Positions 13,814 to 21,044 of a stretch of DNA of 41,615 nucleotides are shown here, in pieces. Source of the stretch: a virus; IMG/VR virus record IMGVR_UViG_3300037156_000432, positions 1 to 41,615 of that record; one strand, given 5' to 3'. Positions within the stretch are counted from its first letter, which is position 1. Each line of letters starts with the position of its first letter. The position numbers and the translations under genes are program-made. The notes beneath the pieces were generated by a model. The model made no database searches. It was not told where the DNA came from and worked only from the letters and a program-made list of their open reading frames with translations.

Positions 13814-15408
13814 GCGCGGACGGTTCCTTCGATTTCGCGCCATCGGTCACGCCGGAAGAGCTGGCCAAGTTCGATCTGAACGACTTCGGCAACGCCATGC
13901 GGCTGATCCGGCTGATGGGCGGGATTATCGACGATGATGGGACAGTCAATGTCGCGCGCTCGACGCTGCTCTACCAGCTCGGCCTGGGGTGGGTCGGCTA
14001 CAACGGCCGGTTCTGGGACCGCAAGTTCGGCGAGCAGCTGGCGCGGCGCGCGGCGCACCAGGTGGGGCAAAAGGTCCGCGGGCTGCTCGACCTGATCAAG
14101 GACAAGGGACTGACGCCGAAAGACGCGATGAAGTTCATCGACGGGTGCGGCTCGCGCGGCGGGACCTCGGCGATGCTGGGGCAGGCCGAACCCTATCTGA
14201 CGGTGGAAATCGACGATTTCGACGGCCAGCCGATGACGCTGAATTGCCGCAACGGGACCGTCTGGTTGTTGAACGACGCTGGCGGCTTTCGCGCGGATCT
14301 TCGCCCGCACGACCCGGCCGACCGGATCACCCGCTATATCGACGTGGATTTCGACCCGGCGGCTGTGGCGCCGCTGTTCGTGGCGACGGTGGAAACCTCG
14401 CTGCCCGACCCGGAGCGCCGCGGTTTCTTTCATCGCGGGCAGGGCTATTCGACCACGGGCCATGTGCACGAGCAGGTGATGTTCATCTGTCAGGGCCTCG
14501 GCCGCGACGGCAAGTCGACGATCCTGGACGCCATCCGCGAGACCGTGGGCGGCTATGGCGCGGTCGGCAGCGTGGCGACCTTCCTGGACACCGGCCAGCG
14601 CAGCGCCGGCGACGCCTCGACCGATATCGTCAAGCTGGCCGGCGACATGCGCATGGTGGTGCTGAGCGAGCCGCCGCGCGGATCGAAGCTGAACGAGGGG
14701 CTGCTGAAGGCCTGGACGTCGGGTTCGCCGATCACCGCGCGCGAGCTGCGGGAAAAGCCGTTCGATTTTCGCCCTTGCGGCAAGCTGTGGATGGAATGCA
14801 ACGCGCTGCCGGTGGCGCGCGGCGACGATGACGGTCTGTGGCGGCGGATTCACCCGATCGTGTTCGATCACCAGATGGACGTCGCCGACGTCGACAAGCT
14901 GTTGCCGAAGAAGCTGCTGGCCGAGCGCGCCGGGATTCTCAATTGGCTGATCGCCGGCGTCGGCGACTGGTTGGCCCAGGGGCTGAAACCGCCGGAAAGC
15001 GTCACCCAGGCGCTGGATCAGTACCGCAAACTGTCCAGCCCGTTCGGCGACTGGCTTACCGAGCGCTGTCTGTTCGGACGGTCGGCCGAGGGCGAGCGGA
15101 CGCTCGTGAAGGAGCTTTACGCCGACTACAAGGCCTGGGCCGAGGATCAGGGCCACGACAAGCCGATGAGCCAGCGCTCCTTCGGCGACGCGCTGCATCA
15201 GCGCCAGGTGATCCTGGCGGGCAAGAATTCGGTCGGGCTGAAGTATCGCGGGCCGATCCGGCTGAAGACCATCAACGAACGCATGGCCGACCAGGAAGCC
15301 GCCGAATTGCAGGCTGTGCGCGCCGGCGGCTTCAAGGTCGGGCTCGATCTGGACGCGGCGCTGGAGCCTGGAAGTTACGAGCCGGACGAAGACGAGGGCG
15401 GCGCGTGA
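13810..15408 (+). CDS. D5-like superfamily 3 helicase / P4-family primase-helicase, 532 aa
   Basis: Unwinds DNA at the phage origin. The Walker A loop is GLGRDGKST (Gly231 to Thr237, Lys235 catalytic), preceded by the D5_N-type region (about 20-190, with LGWVGYNGRFWD and LTLNCRNGTVWLLND-like sequence). Walker B/motif C follow (IVKLAGDMRMVVLSEPPRGS and LWMECNALPVARGDDDGLWR). The C-terminal winged-helix region (about 395-500, LVKELYADYKAWAEDQ) is typical of phage/plasmid primase P4 family proteins. The start is TTG 13810, overlapping the upstream TGA as TTGA; no better start exists near. Downstream lies a repeat-rich region that may be its origin. Confidence 0.9.
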   Translation: MSADGSFDFAPSVTPEELAKFDLNDFGNAMRLIRLMGGIIDDDGTVNVARSTLLYQLGLGWVGYNGRFWDRKFGEQLARRAAHQVGQKVRGLLDLIKDKGLTPKDAMKFIDGCGSRGGTSAMLGQAEPYLTVEIDDFDGQPMTLNCRNGTVWLLNDAGGFRADLRPHDPADRITRYIDVDFDPAAVAPLFVATVETSLPDPERRGFFHRGQGYSTTGHVHEQVMFICQGLGRDGKSTILDAIRETVGGYGAVGSVATFLDTGQRSAGDASTDIVKLAGDMRMVVLSEPPRGSKLNEGLLKAWTSGSPITARELREKPFDFRPCGKLWMECNALPVARGDDDGLWRRIHPIVFDHQMDVADVDKLLPKKLLAERAGILNWLIAGVGDWLAQGLKPPESVTQALDQYRKLSSPFGDWLTERCLFGRSAEGERTLVKELYADYKAWAEDQGHDKPMSQRSFGDALHQRQVILAGKNSVGLKYRGPIRLKTINERMADQEAAELQAVRAGGFKVGLDLDAALEPGSYEPDEDEGGA

Positions 15409-15611
15409 TGGGCGTGCAACTTCGTGCAACGGACATTGACGGACAGACGGACATTCGGCGTCCGGGTTTCACCCCGCGCGCGCCTGACCGGCGGCGAAAA
15501 CGGACGGTGGATTGTCCGTGGCCGCGCCAGTGTCCGTCCGCCAAGCCTTTGACTTTACAGCGGGAACGGACAGTCCGGACAGTACGGACACTGTTCCGGT
15601 GTGGAGGATGA
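15408..15611 (+). CDS. possible small ORF over the repeat region, 67 aa
   Basis: An ATG at 15408 overlaps the helicase stop as TGATG and opens 68 codons ending in CGG-ACA-rich sequence (ERTVRTVRTLFRCGG). The product is basic and low in hydrophobic residues and is dictated by the CGGACA repeats. It is probably not a functional protein; the coupled start is the only argument for it. Kept as a low-confidence call because it fills most of the gap. Confidence 0.2.
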   Translation: MGVQLRATDIDGQTDIRRPGFTPRAPDRRRKRTVDCPWPRQCPSAKPLTLQRERTVRTVRTLFRCGG

Positions 15612-15661
15612 AGGCGGCCGTCATGCACGAAGTATGCGGGGCGTCATTGTCCGTTTGTCCG
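15430..15661. repeat. ten CGGACA/TGTCCG repeats, candidate replication origin or operator
   Basis: CGGACA occurs at 15430, 15440, 15448, 15567, 15576 and 15585; the inverse TGTCCG occurs at 15513, 15531, 15648 and 15656. They form clusters of three, two, three and two, with alternating orientation and 8-10-base spacing in most clusters, close to one helical turn. The region follows the helicase gene. Iteron arrays of this kind serve as initiator-binding origins or operators; which one applies is not shown. Confidence 0.6.
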
Positions 15662-15685
15662 TTGGGTATGGTTGGGGGTTAGGTG

Positions 15686-16372
15686 ATGGGTTTTGTTGAA
15701 AGACAAAAAGAAGAATCCCTTACGGATCACTTGATCCGCAATGCCGATGCGTTGGGGCTGGACGACGCACAGCGTGCGCGGCTGGATGAGGCGTGGCGGC
15801 TGCAGCATGCGGTCGGCGGCCATTGGGATCGCCACGCCGCCAGCGTGATCGCGCTGGAAGTCCAGCAAGGCTTGGACGCAGGCGTAGACGCTGCCGCCAA
15901 GGCCCGCGGCGAAAAGGTGGCGCGCTTCAACGACGCCGGCGCGCGGCGGATCAAGTCCCGCGACGGTCTGGCGGCGCTGTTCGAGAGCGGCGCGTTGACG
16001 TCGTCGGCCTACTTTGCTGGCCACGCCTATCGCCTGCTGTTCGAAACCGCCGGCACAGGCGCTGGCCTGGGCTCGCAATTGGAGGAACGCGTTCGCGCGC
16101 CCAGTGGCTCAACGCATGGCGCTGTGGCTGCCGGCCTGTTCCGCGCCTATGCCGGCGTTCGCCTGACCGCCTTCGACCGTGCGATCGTGCGGGCGGACAA
16201 GACCGGCCGTGCGCTGACCGCTGTGCGTCTGATCGCTGGCGAAGGCCAGACGCTGAGCAGCCTCGCGCCGGGCGGGACGGTCAAGCAACGCTGGCGTGGT
16301 GCGCTGATCCTCGGCCTGGGCGTGGTTGCCGCGGGCGTCGCCGATCCAAGGTGCTTGCGAATCAGGGACTGA
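15686..16372 (+). CDS. unrecognised protein, possible late regulator, 228 aa
   Basis: The N-terminal half is helical (ESLTDHLIRNADALGLDDAQ, then ASVIALEVQQGLDAGVDAAA). From about 85 to 125 it has a basic segment and a pattern RDGLAALFESGALTSSAYFAGHAYRLLFE, which resembles small alphaproteobacterial DNA-binding domains of the 'GxLT-xQ-xAG-RYR' type (weak, from memory). The C-terminus contains AFDRAIVRADKTGRALTAVR and a hydrophobic end. ATG 15686 was chosen over the adjacent GTG 15683. It is the last early gene, followed by a terminator and then the terminase genes, which is the position of lambda Q. A late-gene activator or antiterminator is a reasonable but unproven guess. Confidence 0.6.
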   Translation: MGFVERQKEESLTDHLIRNADALGLDDAQRARLDEAWRLQHAVGGHWDRHAASVIALEVQQGLDAGVDAAAKARGEKVARFNDAGARRIKSRDGLAALFESGALTSSAYFAGHAYRLLFETAGTGAGLGSQLEERVRAPSGSTHGAVAAGLFRAYAGVRLTAFDRAIVRADKTGRALTAVRLIAGEGQTLSSLAPGGTVKQRWRGALILGLGVVAAGVADPRCLRIRD

Positions 16373-16413
16373 TGAGTTCATACAAAGGACCAAGCGTTGA
16401 ACTGCGCCCGACA

Positions 16414-16445
16414 ACCCGCCCGACCCCAGGTCGCGGCGGGTTTTT
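16414..16445 (+). terminator. rho-independent terminator between early and late genes
   Basis: ACCCGCC (16414-16420) pairs with GGCGGGT (16435-16441), with further pairing of GACC and GGTC inside; the stem is followed by TTTTT (16441-16445). It lies between the last early gene and terminase, where antitermination control of the late operon would act. The 108 bases from 16446 to the terminase start hold no other clear element. Confidence 0.75.
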
Positions 16446-16553
16446 CGTGCCCGATCAACCCCTTAGCGGCTGAAAAGGGTCCTTACCAGGCACCCCGGCG
16501 CCATGCGGTGGGGCAGAGCGCTCAATCGGTTTGGTCTGAGCGGTTCAAGCATT

Positions 16554-17147
16554 ATGAACGCCGTGAACTCGCTGATGAGCCAATCGGAGTTCGCGGCGCA
16601 TCGCGGCGTGGGCAAGTCGGCCGTCAGCAACTGGAAAAAGGCGGGACTGGTCGTTTTCGCGGAAGGGGAGGGCGGCCTTCTGCTGGTCGACGTCCAGCGG
16701 ACGAACGCCAAGCTGAACGCCAAGCTCGATCCGACGCGGGGACGGCCGGCGCTGGGCGCGAAGCAGCCCGGGCTGGAATTTGACGCGCGGCCAGATCGCG
16801 GCGACCAGCTGGGCGACGTGCGGCTTGAGCTGATCAAGGCTCAGACCACGTCCAAGCAACTGGACAACGCCCGGCGGGCCGGGGACCTGGTCCCGCTGGC
16901 CGAGGCCGAGCGGAAAATGGCCGAGATGGGACGCCTGGCGCGCGAGCGCATGCATTCCGTCGCCCGCTCCCTGGCCGAGCGCCTGGCGGCGGTCAGCGAA
17001 CCGCGGGTGATCGCCTCGCTGCTGGGCGCCGAGATCGATCAGGCGTTCGGAGAATTGGCCGACCAGGTGGACGGCGGCGCGCTGGACGACGGCGAAGACG
17101 CCGCCGAAACCACCCTGGAGGCCGACGCAGGCCCGGACGAGACGTGA
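16554..17147 (+). CDS. terS: terminase small subunit (Nu1-like), 197 aa
   Basis: Recognises the packaging site and recruits the large subunit. The N-terminal helix-turn-helix (MSQSEFAAHRGVGKSAVSNW, about 8-27) is the lambda Nu1-type winged helix, followed by a linker and long helices (VRLELIKAQTTSKQLDNARR ... LAERLAAVSEPRVIASLL), the oligomerisation part, and an acidic tail. ATG 16554 is used; ATG 16575 (MSQSEF) is equally possible because neither has a strong ribosome site. The stop overlaps the large-subunit GTG as GTGA. Position and fold agree. Confidence 0.85.
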   Translation: MNAVNSLMSQSEFAAHRGVGKSAVSNWKKAGLVVFAEGEGGLLLVDVQRTNAKLNAKLDPTRGRPALGAKQPGLEFDARPDRGDQLGDVRLELIKAQTTSKQLDNARRAGDLVPLAEAERKMAEMGRLARERMHSVARSLAERLAAVSEPRVIASLLGAEIDQAFGELADQVDGGALDDGEDAAETTLEADAGPDET

Positions 17148-19282
17148 AGCCCTTCGATTACGCGGCGTTCGGCTCAGCCGCACCCGCGCTCGAAACCAAC
17201 ACCCGGCGTCTGAACCACGCCGCGTCGTCCGGCCTGCGTCCACCACCCCGCATCAGCGTCGCCGAGTGGGCGGCCAAGCATCGCCGCTTTCCCGACGACA
17301 GCGCCTATCCGGGCCGCTGGCGGCACGAAACCGCGCCCTACCTGGTCGAGATGATGGAGGCCCTCTCCGAATTCGACCCCTGCGAAGAGCTGGACTGCAT
17401 GAAATGCTCCCAATCCGGGGGCACAGCAGCCATCGAAAACTGGCTGGGATCGATCGGAGACGTCGCGCCGGGGCCGGCCATGTACGTCCAGGCGACCTTC
17501 CGCGCGGCCCTGGACTGGGCGGCGGAGAAGTTCTGGCCGATGGTCGAGGCCACGCCGCGGCTCGATCCGTCCCGCAACGGCCTGGTCAACCCGCAATCGG
17601 GCGGCGATCCGAACCGGTCGACCAAGTTCAAGGTCAATTTCCGCCGCGGCGGCTTCCTTCTGCTGGCCGGCGCCAACTCGGCGGCGTCGCTTCGCCAGCG
17701 CACGGTGCGCTATGCGGTCGAAGACGATCTTGACCAGCACCCGGACGACCTGGACGGCCAGGGCTCCCCGGAATCGATGATCGACAGCCGGCTGAAGGTC
17801 TACCGCCGCAAGGGCCTGTCGAAACGGGCGAAGATCTCCACGCCGACCATCAAGGGCGCATCCAAGATCGCCGCCGCGGTCGAAACCAGCGACAAACGGC
17901 GGTTCTACCTCAAATGCCCGGGCTGCAGCGGCCGTTTCGACCCCGTCTGGAGCGACATCATCTGGCCCGAAGGCCGTCCCCAGGACGCCTATCTGACCGC
18001 CCCGTGCTGCGGGAGCGTGATCGAGCACTGGCAAAAGGGTGATCTGTCCCTCTCGGACGGCTGGCTGAGCACCGAAATCGAGGGCGAAAGCGCCCCGCGC
18101 CACCTGTCCGAAACTGATTTTAAGGCCTGGCGCGCCCGCATGCCGCTCAGCCGCAAGCGCGGTTTCGTCATCACCGGCCTGATCAGCGCCTTCCAGACCT
18201 GGGCCGACATGGCGCTGGCCTTCAAGGCGGCCCAGGGCGACCTGAACAAGCTGCGCGCCTGGACCAACCTGGACCTGGGCGAACCGTTCGAACTCAAGGG
18301 CTCGACGCCCGATTACGACAAGCTGAAGGGCCTCAAGGAACAGCACTGGGGACGCGCCCAGCCGCCGGTCGGCCCGCTGGCCGCCACCATGGGCGTCGAT
18401 GTCCAGGGCGACGGCCTCTATTACGAAAAAGTCGGCTGGGGCGAGAACGCCGAGAGCTGGTCGCTCGACGCGGGCTTCCTGCCCGGCCACACCGACGTCC
18501 CCGGCGAGGGCGCCTGGACCCAGCTGGAACAGGTCGCGCGCGCCCCGGTCACCTATCCCGGCGGACGCACCTATCCGCTGGACTGGATTTGCGTCGACGC
18601 CGGCTATCACACGGCCGCGTCAGAGGCGTTCTGCAAGGCGCATCCGAACCGTCTGGCCGTGTTTGGCCGCGCCGGATGGACCCTCCCGGTGCTCGGCCGC
18701 GGCGAAAACCTGCGGTATGAGCAACAGGGCAAGAAAACCGGTCAGGCGTCGAAGAAGAGCCAGGACAAGGCCTACATCGTCGGCACCTACGGCGTGAAAC
18801 TGGCCTTCTACGGCTATCTGCGCTCGACCATCGCGGCTTGCGCCGAGGAACTGGCCAACCAGAGCGCGGTCCACGCGCGCGGTCGCTGCCACTTCAGCCG
18901 CGACGCGCCGGACGACTGGTTCGAACAGATCACCGCCGAAACCATCCAGGTCACGACGGTCAACGGCTATCCGCGGCGCGAGTGGAAGCCCCTGCCGGGC
19001 CGTCAGAACCACTGGCTCGACTGCCGGGTCTACAATCACGCCGCGGCTGAGCGTCTGTTGCTCGAAACCCTGACCGAAAACCAGTGGGCCGCGCTTCGAA
19101 CCGAACGCTACGGTCCGGCCGACCCGGTCCAGGGCGACCTTCTTAGCTCCCTCGACGCGCTCGGATCTTCGATCGCGCCGCCGGCGTCCCAGGCCACGCA
19201 CGCCGTGCGTGAAGAAACACCCGATCCCGCCGCCGTTCCCGCCCGCGAAGGCTGGATCGACGCCGGTGAAGACTGGATTTGA
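17144..19282 (+). CDS. terL: terminase large subunit (GpA family), 712 aa
   Basis: Packages DNA into the prohead using an N-terminal ATPase and a C-terminal nuclease. The N-terminus has ISVAEWAAKHRRFPDDSAYP and the adenine/P-loop-like box CMKCSQSGGT (about 85-94); a Walker-B-like VEDDLDQHPDDL lies near 190. The nuclease part has MGVDVQGDGLYYEKVGWG, then WICVDAGYHT and NHWLDCRVYNHAA near the end, as in lambda gpA relatives. GTG 17144 overlaps the small-subunit stop. Length is in the usual range. The C-terminal end carries a copy of the dispersed palindrome (THAVRE). Confidence 0.93.
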   Translation: MKPFDYAAFGSAAPALETNTRRLNHAASSGLRPPPRISVAEWAAKHRRFPDDSAYPGRWRHETAPYLVEMMEALSEFDPCEELDCMKCSQSGGTAAIENWLGSIGDVAPGPAMYVQATFRAALDWAAEKFWPMVEATPRLDPSRNGLVNPQSGGDPNRSTKFKVNFRRGGFLLLAGANSAASLRQRTVRYAVEDDLDQHPDDLDGQGSPESMIDSRLKVYRRKGLSKRAKISTPTIKGASKIAAAVETSDKRRFYLKCPGCSGRFDPVWSDIIWPEGRPQDAYLTAPCCGSVIEHWQKGDLSLSDGWLSTEIEGESAPRHLSETDFKAWRARMPLSRKRGFVITGLISAFQTWADMALAFKAAQGDLNKLRAWTNLDLGEPFELKGSTPDYDKLKGLKEQHWGRAQPPVGPLAATMGVDVQGDGLYYEKVGWGENAESWSLDAGFLPGHTDVPGEGAWTQLEQVARAPVTYPGGRTYPLDWICVDAGYHTAASEAFCKAHPNRLAVFGRAGWTLPVLGRGENLRYEQQGKKTGQASKKSQDKAYIVGTYGVKLAFYGYLRSTIAACAEELANQSAVHARGRCHFSRDAPDDWFEQITAETIQVTTVNGYPRREWKPLPGRQNHWLDCRVYNHAAAERLLLETLTENQWAALRTERYGPADPVQGDLLSSLDALGSSIAPPASQATHAVREETPDPAAVPAREGWIDAGEDWI
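19196..19210. repeat. dispersed 15-bp palindrome, copy 3
   Basis: ACGCACGCCGTGCGT within the 3' end of the terminase large subunit gene, read THAVR, in the non-conserved tail after the nuclease domain. Confidence 0.85.
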
Positions 19283-19291
19283 GGGCTCACC

Positions 19292-19507
19292 ATGCCGGCT
19301 CCGGACTATGCCGTCGAAATCGCCGCGCTCGAGGACGCCGCGGCGTCCGGCGAGCTGCGCGTGCAGACCAATGGCGACATCGTCATCTATCGCAAGATGG
19401 AAGAACTGCTGCGCAGCCTTGACTACTACAAGGCCAAGGCCACGGCCGCGCTGCCGGCCTGTCAGTCGCCGTCCAACGTGACGGTCGCCGCCTTCAGCCA
19501 CGACTGA
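19292..19507 (+). CDS. gpW-like head-tail joining protein, 71 aa
   Basis: A 71-residue protein between terminase and portal, where lambda carries W. The sequence IAALEDAAASGELRVQTNGD followed by IVIYRKMEELLRSLDYYKAK has the helix-beta hairpin-helix plan of gpW, which closes the portal and supports tail attachment. ATG 19292 has GAGG seven bases upstream. The alternative of a gpD-independent stabiliser cannot be excluded, but position and fold agree. Confidence 0.8.
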   Translation: MPAPDYAVEIAALEDAAASGELRVQTNGDIVIYRKMEELLRSLDYYKAKATAALPACQSPSNVTVAAFSHD

Positions 19508-19518
19508 CCCGAATTCCC

Positions 19519-21039
19519 ATGGCCACAGACCTGTCGGGAGACCTTGGGCGCTGGATCGACAGCCTGATCGAGCCGTTTTCGCCCGCCCTGGCGCGGCGCA
19601 GGCTGGCCGAACGGCTGGCCCTGACCACGGTGCGCCAGTACGACGCCGCCGATTCCGGCCGGCGCACGAACGGCTGGCGCCGCCCGGCGACCTCCGCCGA
19701 CCGAGAAATCCGCGTCGCGCTGGTCCGCTTGCGCAACGGCGCCCGCGAACTGGTCCGAAACAACCCCGTCGCCTCGGCCACGGTCAAACAGATCGTCGCC
19801 AACATGGTCGGCGACGGCATCACCATCACGGCCAAGCATGCCGACCCGGTCATCGCCCAAAAGGCGCAGGCCGCGTGGGACGGCTGGGCCGAAAGCAAGG
19901 TCGACGGCGTACAGGATTTCTACGGCGTCCAGAAAATGACCGCCCGTTCGGTGATCGAGGGCGGCGATACGCTGTTGTCCTGGGGTCCCGACGCGGACGG
20001 TCCGGACGGCTTCATTCGCGGCCTGGAGGGCGATTTTCTCGACCATCTGCGCATGGATGAGCGCCTGGGCGCGGGCCGCACGGTGCAGGGCGTCCGTTTT
20101 GACGCCAACGGCGTGCCGGACGCTTTCTGGCTCTACGACCGCCATCCCGGCGACTATGGCGGCTATGGCCAGTCGCGGCTACATCCCGCCGCCGACATCG
20201 ACCACGTGTTCGAGCGTCTGCGCTGGGGCCAGACCCGGGGCGTATCCTGGTTTGCGCCGGTCGCCCTGGCCATGCGCGACATCGGCGACTACGAAGACGC
20301 CATCCGCATGAAGCGCAAGGTGGAAGCCTGCCTTGCGCTGGTGTTGACGCCGCAGGACGGCAACCCGGGCTCGCCGCTCGCCGCCCAGGAAACCAATCCC
20401 GACGATCCCAAGCGCCCGGCGATCGAGACGCTTCGCCCCGGCATGATCTTCCGCACCCGGCCGGGCGAGACCGTCAGCACCATGAACCCGTCGTCCGCCG
20501 GCGGCGAGAGTGAGTTCCTGCGCCAGTCCCTGATGCAGGTTTCCGCCGGGCTGGCGCCCTATCACATGATCTCCGGCGACGCCCTGGGGACCAACTACAC
20601 CACCCTGCGCGCGGTCCAGCTGGCCTTTTGGTCGAACCTGGACGACTGGCAGCAGAACATGATGATCCCGCAGGCCTGCGCGCCGGCCTTCATGCGCCGA
20701 ATGCGCCGCCTGGCGCTGGAAACCGGCGAGCGGCGCTTCCTGCAGGTGACCGCCGACTACGCCGTCCCGGCGCGGCGGCTGCTGGACCCGGCCAAAGATC
20801 TGCTCGGCGAGGAAATCGAGGTCCGCGCCGGCTTCAAGACGATGAAGAAGGCGCTGTCCGAACGCGGCGTGAACTGGCGCGACCAACTCGACGACATCGC
20901 TGAGTTCAACCAATACGCCGACGGCAAGGAAGTCATCCTCGATACCGACCCGCGCAAGATCACCGATCTTGGCGTCCTGCAGCTCGGCGCCGCCGCCCAA
21001 ACGGCAGGAACCGCCGACCAGACCTCCAACAAGGGCTGA
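19519..21039 (+). CDS. portal protein (lambda gpB family), 506 aa
   Basis: Forms the dodecameric DNA channel at the capsid vertex. The N-terminal region (about 25-90) has RQYDAADSGRRTNGWRRP and ELVRNNPVASATVKQIVANM, and the core has FEGDFLDHLR-type and DIDHVFERLRWGQTRGVSWF blocks (about 200-250) with DYEDAIRMKRKVEACLALV typical of lambda-type portals. The C-terminal third has the usual VTADYAVPARRLLDPAKDL and FKTMKKALSERGVNWRDQL segments. It follows gpW and precedes the protease-capsid gene, as expected. Confidence 0.93.
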   Translation: MATDLSGDLGRWIDSLIEPFSPALARRRLAERLALTTVRQYDAADSGRRTNGWRRPATSADREIRVALVRLRNGARELVRNNPVASATVKQIVANMVGDGITITAKHADPVIAQKAQAAWDGWAESKVDGVQDFYGVQKMTARSVIEGGDTLLSWGPDADGPDGFIRGLEGDFLDHLRMDERLGAGRTVQGVRFDANGVPDAFWLYDRHPGDYGGYGQSRLHPAADIDHVFERLRWGQTRGVSWFAPVALAMRDIGDYEDAIRMKRKVEACLALVLTPQDGNPGSPLAAQETNPDDPKRPAIETLRPGMIFRTRPGETVSTMNPSSAGGESEFLRQSLMQVSAGLAPYHMISGDALGTNYTTLRAVQLAFWSNLDDWQQNMMIPQACAPAFMRRMRRLALETGERRFLQVTADYAVPARRLLDPAKDLLGEEIEVRAGFKTMKKALSERGVNWRDQLDDIAEFNQYADGKEVILDTDPRKITDLGVLQLGAAAQTAGTADQTSNKG

Positions 21040-21044
21040 TTTTC

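Noticed and set aside
15764-15779. An eighth copy of the 15-bp palindrome (ACGCACAGCGTGCGC)
   Set aside because: Arms are not complementary at one end and the centre is two bases long; too degenerate to count.
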